From positions 1-8,159 of the forward strand of contig LUZH01000281.1 in assembly GCA_001602885.1 (NCBI GenBank): DNA of 8,159 nt. The letters are read 5' to 3'. The stretch comes from Bacteroidales bacterium Bact_16. GTDB lineage: Bacteria > Bacteroidota > Bacteroidia > Bacteroidales > UBA932. The first letter of the stretch is position 1, and the number at the start of each line of letters is the position of its first letter. The position numbers were made by a program, and so were the translations under genes. Positions 1 to 7,191 of the stretch are shown in pieces. The notes below the pieces were generated by a model. That model was not told where the DNA came from and made no database searches. It worked only from the letters and a program-made list of their open reading frames with translations.

Positions 1-2
1 TG

Positions 3-1391
<1,389 letters not shown>

Positions 1392-1392
1392 C

Positions 1393-2265
1393 ATGACACG
1401 CCGTTTCCAGGTTGCGGGATTGGACTTCTCGCTCGACATACCGGACACGCATCCGGCCGGGGACCATCTGCACAATTACGACCCTTTCGAAACATCGCGC
1501 CCCGGCACCCTGCTGTTTGAGCTGGAACTGTCCGCCGAACGGCTGGAGGAGACGGGAGAGGTGATGTTCGAGTCGCCGGAAGAGGACGGCGAGCCGGTGG
1601 TGGGATTCTACCGCCGCGGGAGCGGCTATCTGGCGAAATTCGCGCCGTGGCCCAAGGCGCCCGTTTGCGGGTGGCTGGAGCTGGACGGCGACTTCAAGCA
1701 CGGACGGCTGTTTGCCGAAGGCAGGGTGAGCGACCAGGTGTTCGCGATCAACAACGCCCTGATGCTGCTGTTCGCTTTTGCCTCCGCGCCCTTCAGGACG
1801 CTGGAGATGCATGCATCCGTGGTGATGAACGGCGGGCGCGGCTTCCTCTTCCTGGGCCGCAGCGGCACCGGGAAGAGCACGCACAGCGGGCTGTGGCTCA
1901 AGCATATTCCCGGGACGGAGCTGCTCAACGACGACAACCCCGTGTTGCGCGTCGTGGACGGCGAGACTCGCGTCTACGGCTCCCCCTGGAGCGGCAAGAC
2001 GCCCTGCTACAAGGCGCAGGACGTCCCCGTCGGGGCCATCGTCCGGCTTCGCCAGGCGCCGGAAAACCGGATCACCCGCCTCAACGTGGTGGGCGCCTAC
2101 GCCTCCGTGATGGCGTCCTGCTCGGGCTACCGCCCGATCCGCGCCCTGGCAGACGCGCAGCACGAGACGCTTGCGCGCATCTCCCAGCAGGTGCCTTGTT
2201 ATCAGTTGGACTGTCTGCCGGACGAAGCGGCCGCCCGGCTTTGCAAGGATACGGTCGATGGATAA
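1393..2265 (+). CDS. HPr-kinase-like (HprK/PEPCK-fold) P-loop protein
   Basis: 290-residue protein whose C-terminal half resembles HPr serine kinases and the related kinases of peptide-modification clusters. Visible motifs are MHASVV (His140), Walker A GRSGTGKST (155-163, Lys161), an acidic NDDNP (Asp180, Asp181) and YGSPWSGK (195-202). The order His-Ala, P-loop, Asp pair and GSPWSGK is that of HprK-type proteins. The N-terminal about 130 residues show no domain I recognise and may bind the substrate. I see no HPr or PTS gene nearby, so classical carbon-catabolite control is unlikely. In lasso-peptide clusters HprK homologues phosphorylate the peptide (known for that family), and such a role here is inference. 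The ATG at 1393 is chosen because it lies one base after the lepA stop; an in-frame TTG at 1381 would overlap lepA. The 3' end overlaps the next gene by 8 bases. Such proteins are often annotated as hypothetical or as PEP carboxykinase. Confidence 0.8.
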   Translation: MTRRFQVAGLDFSLDIPDTHPAGDHLHNYDPFETSRPGTLLFELELSAERLEETGEVMFESPEEDGEPVVGFYRRGSGYLAKFAPWPKAPVCGWLELDGDFKHGRLFAEGRVSDQVFAINNALMLLFAFASAPFRTLEMHASVVMNGGRGFLFLGRSGTGKSTHSGLWLKHIPGTELLNDDNPVLRVVDGETRVYGSPWSGKTPCYKAQDVPVGAIVRLRQAPENRITRLNVVGAYASVMASCSGYRPIRALADAQHETLARISQQVPCYQLDCLPDEAAARLCKDTVDG

Positions 2266-2680
2266 GCGGACGGTTCCCAACGACATCCTCCTCGGGGAGG
2301 TGGCGGCCGTCCTGCAGGAAGGCCGGGAAGCGATCCTGACCCCGACGGGCAACAGCATGCTGCCCTTCATCCGCAGCGGCAGGGACCGCGTGATCCTGCG
2401 CAGGCAGGACAGCTATGCGGTCGGGGACATCGTCCTCGCCCATTTCGGCGGACGCTATATCCTGCACCGCATCGTCGCCCTGGACGGCGACGCCGTGACC
2501 CTGATGGGCGACGGAAACCTGCAGGGGCAGGAAAAGGGCCGCACCGACGGGATCGTCGGGACGGTCACCGCGGTCATCCGGCCGGACGGCCGGCGCCGCG
2601 TGCCCTGCAAGGGCCGCGTCTGGCGGGCGCTGAAGCCCGTCCGGCGCTATTTATTGGCAATTTATAGAAGATTGATATGA
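2258..2680 (+). CDS. Soluble S24/S26-family serine peptidase (SipW-like)
   Basis: 140-residue protein with the core of S24/S26 peptidases (LexA and signal-peptidase fold). The nucleophile motif is TPTGNSMLPFI with Ser33. A GDIVLAHF strand (56-63) leads to YILHRIV, whose His70 occupies the place of the general base in the Ser-His type found in SipW and archaeal signal peptidases; bacterial SPase I uses Lys. The conserved MGDGN follows at 83-87. No hydrophobic anchor is present, so it is probably cytosolic, unlike typical signal peptidases, and there is no DNA-binding domain as in LexA. The C-terminus is basic (KPVRRYLLAIYRRLI). The ATG at 2258 is chosen because it overlaps the upstream stop by 8 bases and is followed at once by the conserved region; the upstream GTG at 2171 lies deep in the neighbour. 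Its place between a kinase and a PqqD protein suggests it trims a modified peptide, which is inference. The last ten codons are unusually AT-rich. Confidence 0.75.
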   Translation: MDKRTVPNDILLGEVAAVLQEGREAILTPTGNSMLPFIRSGRDRVILRRQDSYAVGDIVLAHFGGRYILHRIVALDGDAVTLMGDGNLQGQEKGRTDGIVGTVTAVIRPDGRRRVPCKGRVWRALKPVRRYLLAIYRRLI

Positions 2681-2946
2681 AACTTCGCAAAGGACTCGTC
2701 CTGCGGCCGCTGGGCACGCAGTATATCGTGACGGGAGACGACCTCTCCCCGGTAGATTTCAGCAAGGTGGTGTCGATGAACGCGACCTCCGCCTATCTTT
2801 GGGACAAACTCGGCGGCAGCGATTTTGCCGCGCAGGACATGGCCGACCTGTTGACCGCGCGCTACGACGTGGACGCGCAGACGGCCCTGACCGATGCTGA
2901 AGGCCTCATCGCCGCCTGGCAGAAGGCCGGGCTGCTGGACGAATAA
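2677..2946 (+). CDS. PqqD-family peptide-binding protein (RRE-like)
   Basis: 89-residue protein matching the PqqD family, a small winged-helix-like fold (RiPP recognition element) that binds leader peptides and delivers them to modifying enzymes. The N-terminal beta part is KLRKGLVLRPLGTQYIVT, followed by the family-typical NATSAYLWDKL (helix 1), an AQDMADLLTARYDV segment (helix 2) and a C-terminal LIAAWQKAGLLDE helix. Length fits a stand-alone PqqD of about 90 residues. The start overlaps the peptidase stop in an ATGA (2677-2680), the usual sign of translational coupling. True PQQ synthesis is not supported, because no pqqA, pqqC or pqqE is present. In other clusters such proteins pair with radical SAM enzymes or the lasso B2 protease. 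Here the partners are a kinase-like protein, a peptidase and an exporter, so it may present an unidentified peptide to them. Function by family and context only. Confidence 0.82.
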   Translation: MKLRKGLVLRPLGTQYIVTGDDLSPVDFSKVVSMNATSAYLWDKLGGSDFAAQDMADLLTARYDVDAQTALTDAEGLIAAWQKAGLLDE

Positions 2947-2962
2947 CAAACCGACGGACACG

Positions 2963-4594
2963 ATGATCCCGCTGCGACAAGTCATCCAGGGCCTCCGGCC
3001 CATGGCCCGCCCCGTCCGGGGGCGGATGCTGCTGAGCGTGCTCATCGGCCTGGTCCGCATCGCCGCTTCGCTCGCCTTCGTCTGGATCTGCAAGCGCCTG
3101 GTGGACATCGCCACGGGCGTCCTGGACGCCCCGCTCCCCTTGCACGTCGGCATCCTGCTGGGCGTGATGTTCCTGCAGCTCCTGTGCGCCATCAGCGCCG
3201 CGGCGTGGGAGAGCTTCAACATCGTGCGCACCGGCAACGACCTGCGCTACGGGACCTTCGCGCAGGTGCTCCGCAGCACCTGGACCGGCAAGGAAGCCTA
3301 CCGCAGCGGCGACGCCGTCAACCGCCTCGAAGAGGACGTGCGCGTGGTCACGGACATCCTGTGCACCCGCATTCCGGAGGTGGTCGTGACCCTCGTGCAG
3401 CTGGTCGCGGCTTCCGTCTACCTGCTGATGATGGCGCCGAACCTGCTCTGGGTGCTGATCGTGCTGATGGTCGTGGCCCTCGCCGGCTCGCGCCTCTTCT
3501 TCCGCACGATGCGCCGCCTGACCGAGCGCATCCGCAAGCAGGAAGCCGAAGTCCAGCAGCTGATGCAGGAGAACCTGCAGAAGCGGCTCGTCGTGCTGAC
3601 CCTGATCGGCGCAGAGCGGGTCCTGACCCGCCTGGGCCTGCTCCAGAAGGACGTCCAGGGCCAGACGGTGACCCGCATCCGATACAACACCCTCGCCCGC
3701 GGCTTCATGATGTTCGGCTTCATGAGCGGCTACGCCGCCGCCTTCCTCTGGGGCGTGCTGGGCATCCGCAACGGCCTGGTGACCTACGGTATGATGACGG
3801 CCTTCCTGCAGCTCGTCGGACAGGTCCAGCGCCCGATCGCCGAGCTGGCGCGGCAGATTCCCGCCTTCATCCACGCCACCACTTCGGTGGAGCGGCTGAT
3901 GGACCTCCGCTCGCTCGAGCAGGAAGCCGACGAAACGCCGGTGGCCCTGTCCGGCGCGCCGGGCATCCGCTGCGCGGACGTCAGCTTCGCCTATCCCGAC
4001 CGCGACGAGACCATCCTGGCGGATTTCAACCACGATTTCGCGCCCGGCACGATGACGGTCATCATGGGCCCGACCGGCGCCGGCAAGAGCACGCTCAGCC
4101 GCCTGGTGCTCGGCCTGCTGAAGCCGACCGCCGGCAGCGTGACGCTCTATGGCCCCGAAGGGGAATTCCCTGCAGGACCCGCCGTCCGCGGCAACTTCCT
4201 CTATGTCCCGCAAGGGAATTCGCTGCTCAGCGGCACCATCCGCGAGAATCTCCTGCTCGCGCGCGCAGACGCGTCTGAAGAGGACCTGCGCGAGGCGCTG
4301 CACACGGCCGTCGCCGATTTCGTCTTCGACCTGCCCCAGGGGCTGGACACGCCTTGCGGCGAGACCGGCAGCGGGCTGAGCGAAGGCCAGTGCCAGCGCA
4401 TCGCCGTCGCCCGCGCCCTGCTGCGCGAAGGCGGCATCCTGATCCTCGACGAGGCCACCTCCGCGCTGGACGCGGAGACGGAAGAGACGCTGCTCGACCG
4501 GCTCTACAGCCGTTTCCACGGCTCACGCACCCTGCTTTTCATTTCTCACCGCGACGCCATTTCTGCCCGCGCCGACAATACCCTGCGCATCTAA
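2963..4594 (+). CDS. One-piece ABC exporter (membrane domain plus ATPase)
   Basis: 543-residue half-transporter that should work as a homodimer in the inner membrane. The N-terminal about 310 residues carry hydrophobic segments consistent with six transmembrane helices, and the ATPase domain follows. Visible motifs are Walker A GPTGAGKST (369-377, Lys375), the Q-loop region LYVPQGN, signature LSEGQ (472-476, a common variant of LSGGQ), Walker B ILILDEATSALD (Asp496, catalytic Glu497) and the switch histidine in FISHR (His529). All residues needed for ATP hydrolysis are present. There is no N-terminal C39 peptidase domain, so any leader removal would need a separate protease, possibly the S24/S26 protein upstream. 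The ATG at 2963 lies 16 bases after pqqD; the in-frame GTG at 2894 would overlap it deeply and adds a non-conserved leader. Family resemblance is to MsbA/MdlB and RiPP exporters. Export of the cassette's product is inference; a lipid or drug substrate cannot be excluded. Confidence 0.93.
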   Translation: MIPLRQVIQGLRPMARPVRGRMLLSVLIGLVRIAASLAFVWICKRLVDIATGVLDAPLPLHVGILLGVMFLQLLCAISAAAWESFNIVRTGNDLRYGTFAQVLRSTWTGKEAYRSGDAVNRLEEDVRVVTDILCTRIPEVVVTLVQLVAASVYLLMMAPNLLWVLIVLMVVALAGSRLFFRTMRRLTERIRKQEAEVQQLMQENLQKRLVVLTLIGAERVLTRLGLLQKDVQGQTVTRIRYNTLARGFMMFGFMSGYAAAFLWGVLGIRNGLVTYGMMTAFLQLVGQVQRPIAELARQIPAFIHATTSVERLMDLRSLEQEADETPVALSGAPGIRCADVSFAYPDRDETILADFNHDFAPGTMTVIMGPTGAGKSTLSRLVLGLLKPTAGSVTLYGPEGEFPAGPAVRGNFLYVPQGNSLLSGTIRENLLLARADASEEDLREALHTAVADFVFDLPQGLDTPCGETGSGLSEGQCQRIAVARALLREGGILILDEATSALDAETEETLLDRLYSRFHGSRTLLFISHRDAISARADNTLRI

Positions 4595-4595
4595 G

Positions 4596-5033
4596 ATGGA
4601 GTGGTTGGAGAGTCTGGGGCTGTTGGGTCTTTTCCTGGGTAGCGCACTGGCGGCATCGATCGTGCCGTTCAGTTCCGACGTGCTCTACATCGCCATCCTG
4701 GCCACGACGGGGCAGGACCTGGGCTGCTTCCTGGCGGCCACGAGCGGCAGCTGGCTGGGCAGCATCTTCACCTACCATCTCGGCTGGTTCGGCAAGTGGG
4801 AATGGATCGAGAAGTGGTTCAAGGTCACGAAGGAAAAGCTGGAGAAGCAGCAGGAGAAAGTGCGCAAATACGGCGTCTGGCTGGCGCTGTTCAGCTGGGT
4901 CCCGATCGTGGGCGACCTGACGGTGCTGGCCCTGGGATTCTACAGGGTCCCCCGCGGGATATCCTTCCTGATGCTGCTCATCGGCAAGGCCATCCGCTAT
5001 CTGTTCTGGAATCTGGTCGTGAGCCTGTTCTAG
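4596..5033 (+). CDS. YqaA/VTT-domain (DedA-like) small membrane protein
   Basis: 145-residue integral membrane protein of the YqaA branch of the SNARE-associated/VTT (DedA) superfamily. Features seen are an N-terminal hydrophobic stretch ending in PFSSDVLYIAIL, a second membrane region (FLAATSGSWLGSIFTYHLGW), and an amphipathic, highly charged helix rich in Lys and Glu (about 70-90). The family-typical WVPIVGDLTVLALGFYRVP follows, then a C-terminal helix. Length is normal for YqaA proteins. Superfamily members are membrane proteins, and some DedA proteins are linked to lipid-carrier flipping; the function of YqaA itself is not settled. The ATG begins one base after the exporter stop, so it is the last gene of the left-hand operon. 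Its stop TAG shares CTAG with the stop of the converging DUF456 gene. Whether it serves the cassette or is only co-transcribed is unknown. Confidence 0.85.
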   Translation: MEWLESLGLLGLFLGSALAASIVPFSSDVLYIAILATTGQDLGCFLAATSGSWLGSIFTYHLGWFGKWEWIEKWFKVTKEKLEKQQEKVRKYGVWLALFSWVPIVGDLTVLALGFYRVPRGISFLMLLIGKAIRYLFWNLVVSLF

Positions 5034-5521
5034 ATGTACACGATGATATAGTAGAGCATCACCGCCGACACGATGAGCTTCATCCCCGTGCCCGACAGGA
5101 AGCCGAGGAACGCGCCGAGCGAGGCCTTGAGCGAGGAGCCCGCGCCCTTGCCGGCGATCAGCAGTTCGGCCAGGAACGCGCCGAGGATCGAGGTGAAGAT
5201 CATCCCGCCCGGAATCGGGAGGATGAGGCCGGCGAACAGGCCGATGACAGCCCCCCACGAAGCATATTTGGTCCCGCCCGTGATCTTGGTGAACCAGGCG
5301 GGCACGACGTAGTCCAGGACCGTCACCAGCACGGTGACGCCCAGCAGGACGAAGAGGAGCGTCTGCGACATCGGCTCTCCGGCGCCGTTGGTGCCGCCGA
5401 ACAGATACATCAGCAGGATGCCGATCCAGCCGAGCGGCGGGCCCGGAAGGGCCGGTACGATGCTGCCGACGATGCCCAGGATACCCAGGAACACGGCCAG
5501 GATGATCATCAGCGTATTCAT
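5030..5521 (-). CDS. DUF456 family glycine-rich membrane protein
   Basis: 163-residue, very hydrophobic protein matching the DUF456 family. It opens with a membrane segment that runs into the conserved IVPALPGPPLGWIGILLMYL. A second hairpin (LLFVLLGVTVLVTVLDYVVP) is followed by TKITGGTKYASWGAVIGL and the Gly/Pro-rich GLILPIPGGMIFTSILGAFL. Then come LIAGKGAGSSLKASLGAFLGF and a last helix. Glycine-zipper-like spacing suggests tight helix packing in the inner membrane. No biochemical function is established for the family. The ATG at 5521 lies 13 bases after the stop of the beta-barrel gene, so the two form a short leftward operon. No Shine-Dalgarno is visible. The stop at 5030-5032 overlaps the stop of the YqaA gene on the other strand. 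Confidence 0.88.
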   Translation of the reverse strand: MNTLMIILAVFLGILGIVGSIVPALPGPPLGWIGILLMYLFGGTNGAGEPMSQTLLFVLLGVTVLVTVLDYVVPAWFTKITGGTKYASWGAVIGLFAGLILPIPGGMIFTSILGAFLAELLIAGKGAGSSLKASLGAFLGFLSGTGMKLIVSAVMLYYIIVYI

Positions 5522-5534
5522 CGGCGGGAGGGGT

Positions 5535-6143
5535 TTAGAAAAGCAGTCCCAGGCCCACGGAGAGGGTGTTGGCGTGCAGCTCCTGCTCCGGGATGAGCCG
5601 GCTGACGCCCAGGGCGTAGGAAGCGCGGAGCTGGACGGCGTCGGCGACGGTGAACGCCAGGCCGAAGCCCCACTGGAGGCTGGCCCGCGTGAGCTTGTGC
5701 ATCGGATCCTCGAGGTCCTTGACCGTCACGAAGTTCCCGTTTTCATAGAGATTGCCGAACAGGCCGACGTTGAACACGGGGCCGGTGAAGAAGGAGCCCG
5801 TGGCGCCGTTTGCGATCGAGAAGGTGTACTTGACGTCCATCGGGACGGACAGATAGTGCATCTTGATGAACTTGGGCTTGACGTTGGCGTCGTTGCGGCC
5901 GGACTGGTAGCAGAACAGCAGGCCCGGCTCGAAGGTGAGCCCCGCCAGGGCGGAGAAATAGAACTCGTGCCGGACACCGGCGTAGAATCCGTTGAGGCTG
6001 TGCGTGCTCATGAAGGAGGAGCAGTCGGCGCCCCGGAAGGCGTTGGCCGAATAGCCGACGCTGACGTTCCAATCCTGCTGGGCATATGCGGAGGTCGCGC
6101 CCAGGAGGGCGGCGGCCAAAAGGAGAATCTTGATCTTTTTCAC
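5535..6143 (-). CDS. Outer-membrane beta-barrel protein (PorT/OmpW-like)
   Basis: 202-residue secreted protein predicted to form a small outer-membrane beta-barrel of the type common in Bacteroidota. A clear signal peptide spans residues 1-21 (basic KKIK, hydrophobic ILLLAAALLGA, then SAYA before QQD). The rest alternates polar and hydrophobic residues in strands such as DWNVSVGYSANAF, HEFYFSALAGLTFEPGLLF, MDVKYTFSIA, LQWGFGLAFTVA and VQLRASYALGV. It ends in TLSVGLGLLF, a C-terminal Phe typical of barrels recognised by BAM. The GTG at 6143 is chosen because it places the Lys-rich signal start first. A TTG at 6170 would lie inside the -7 promoter box and add nine non-signal residues. The gene is first in a leftward pair with DUF456 and shares a divergent control region with mutY. 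Substrate or partner is unknown. Confidence 0.85.
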   Translation of the reverse strand: MKKIKILLLAAALLGATSAYAQQDWNVSVGYSANAFRGADCSSFMSTHSLNGFYAGVRHEFYFSALAGLTFEPGLLFCYQSGRNDANVKPKFIKMHYLSVPMDVKYTFSIANGATGSFFTGPVFNVGLFGNLYENGNFVTVKDLEDPMHKLTRASLQWGFGLAFTVADAVQLRASYALGVSRLIPEQELHANTLSVGLGLLF

Positions 6144-6167
6144 GTTTGACTGAGTTGGTTCCAGACA

Positions 6168-6175
6168 CAAAAATA
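6168..6175 (-). promoter_or_regulatory. -7 promoter box of the beta-barrel gene
   Basis: On the minus strand the bases read TATTTTTG, an exact match to the Bacteroidota TAnnTTTG box. Transcription would begin near 6161-6164, giving a leader of about 20 bases before the GTG at 6143. No convincing -33 TTTG is seen at the usual spacing. Confidence 0.65.
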
Positions 6176-6186
6176 CGAAAAAAATG

Positions 6187-6194
6187 TATTTTTG
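6187..6194 (+). promoter_or_regulatory. -7 promoter box of mutY
   Basis: TATTTTTG matches the Bacteroidota TAnnTTTG box exactly and ends 4 bases before the ATG at 6199. Transcription starting 4 to 7 bases past the box would begin at or next to the start codon, which implies a leaderless or nearly leaderless message. The box rules out the in-frame ATG at 6184, which lies upstream of it. A clear -33 element is not seen. Confidence 0.65.
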
Positions 6195-6198
6195 TATT

Positions 6199-7191
6199 AT
6201 GTCCCCTTTTTCCGAGACCCTCCTCTCCTGGTACGCCGCCTATGGGCGTGATCTGCCCTGGCGCCGCACCACGGACCCTTATCCCATCTGGCTGAGCGAG
6301 GTCATCCTCCAGCAGACGCGCATCGCGCAGGGGCAGGCGTATTGGGAACGGTTCATGGAGAGGTTCCCCACCGTGGAGTCGCTGGCGCAGGCCAGTGAGG
6401 ACGAGGTCCTGCGCCTCTGGCAGGGCCTCGGCTACTACAGCCGGGCGCGCAACCTCCACGCCGCGGCGCGCCAGATCACGGCGCTGGGGCATTTCCCGGA
6501 CACGCTGGACGGGATCAAGGCCCTCAAGGGCGTCGGCGACTACACCGCCGCGGCCATCGGATCCATCGCCTTCGGCCTGCCCGCCGCCGTCGTGGACGGC
6601 AACGTCTACCGCGTGCTGGCGCGCCACTACGGCATCTCCACGCCCGTCGGCTCCACGGCCGCGAAGAAGGAATTCACCGCGCTCGCGCAGTCGCTCCTCC
6701 CGCCGGAGCGGCCGGGCGACTTCAACCAGGGGATGATGGACTTCGGCGCGCTGCAGTGCACGCCCGTCGCGCCCCTCTGCCCGCTGTGCCCGCTCGCCGG
6801 GAGCTGTGTGGCGCTCGCCACGGGCGCCGTGGACCGGCTGCCCGTCAAGGAGAAGGGCGCGGCCGTGCAGGAGCGCCGCTTCGACTACGTCTACGTGCGC
6901 TTCCGGGGCCGCACCGCCATCCGCCGTCGCGGCCCGGGCGACATTTGGCAGGGGTTGTGGGAGCCGCTGGTAATCAGCGCCCCCAACCAGCTTCCGGACA
7001 AAGTAACCCAGCTAAAAGCCGGCGTCAAGCACCAGCTCACCCACCGCACCCTGCTGGTGGACTTCTACCTGTGGGAGCCGGCCGAAGAGCCCGCCCTTCC
7101 CGACGGCTACATCTGGATCGGCGAAGCGGAGCTCGACCGCTACGCCAAGCCCCGCCTCTTCGAACTTCTGCTGGAATCGCTGCCTAGATAA
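6199..7191 (+). CDS. mutY: Adenine DNA glycosylase MutY
   Basis: Base-excision-repair enzyme that removes adenine mispaired with 8-oxoguanine. At 330 residues it is full length. Seen in order are LPWR (19-22); [10 protein letters not shown] with catalytic Glu34; a helix-hairpin-helix [13 protein letters not shown] (109-121); and [12 protein letters not shown] with catalytic Asp133. [15 protein letters not shown] follows. The [4Fe-4S] cysteines are Cys187, Cys194, Cys197 and Cys203 (spacing 6, 2, 5). The C-terminal NUDIX-like domain, which checks for 8-oxoguanine, carries HQLTHRTL near the place of the FSH loop. Tyr115 after the hairpin is as in Gram-positive MutY. The ATG at 6199 is preferred over the one at 6184 because the latter lies upstream of the promoter box and adds non-conserved YFCI. 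The gene runs convergently into lolD and overlaps it by 8 bases. Confidence 0.97.
   Translation: MSPFSETLLSWYAAYGRDLPWRRTTDPYPIWLSEVILQQTRIAQGQAYWERFMERFPTVESLAQASEDEVLRLWQGLGYYSRARNLHAAARQITALGHFPDTLDGIKALKGVGDYTAAAIGSIAFGLPAAVVDGNVYRVLARHYGISTPVGSTAAKKEFTALAQSLLPPERPGDFNQGMMDFGALQCTPVAPLCPLCPLAGSCVALATGAVDRLPVKEKGAAVQERRFDYVYVRFRGRTAIRRRGPGDIWQGLWEPLVISAPNQLPDKVTQLKAGVKHQLTHRTLLVDFYLWEPAEEPALPDGYIWIGEAELDRYAKPRLFELLLESLPR

Larger units (their letters stand above)
6168..6194. repeat. Perfect 9-bp inverted repeat spanning the divergent promoters
   Basis: CAAAAATAC (6168-6176) and its exact reverse complement GTATTTTTG (6186-6194) are separated by a nine-base A-rich spacer. Each arm contains a full Bacteroidota -7 box (TAnnTTTG), one facing each way. 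The symmetry may simply be two identical promoter boxes back to back, or may also be an operator read by a regulator. Confidence 0.85.

Noticed and set aside
2258..2680. LexA-like or phage-type repressor
   Set aside because: The S24/S26 core is present, but there is no N-terminal helix-turn-helix and the protein starts almost directly at the catalytic region.
2677..2946. Coenzyme PQQ biosynthesis
   Set aside because: Only a PqqD-like protein is present, with no PqqA, PqqB, PqqC or PqqE, so the domain is better read as a general peptide-recognition element.
2947..2962. Short precursor peptide gene between pqqD and the exporter
   Set aside because: The gap is only 16 bases and the other cassette junctions overlap or leave one base, so there is no room for a separate precursor inside the cassette.
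3184..4278. 364-residue + strand frame inside the exporter gene
   Set aside because: It is Arg, Ala and Pro-rich and out of frame with the clear ABC motifs, a typical GC-rich shadow.
2906..4519. 537-residue open frame antisense to the ABC exporter
   Set aside because: It mirrors the exporter gene, has low-complexity composition rich in Asp, Glu, His, Gln and Arg, and shows no recognisable motif. Long antisense frames are expected in GC-rich genes with strong third-position bias.
6184..6198. Earlier ATG start for mutY
   Set aside because: It lies upstream of a -7 promoter box and adds five residues not seen in the family.
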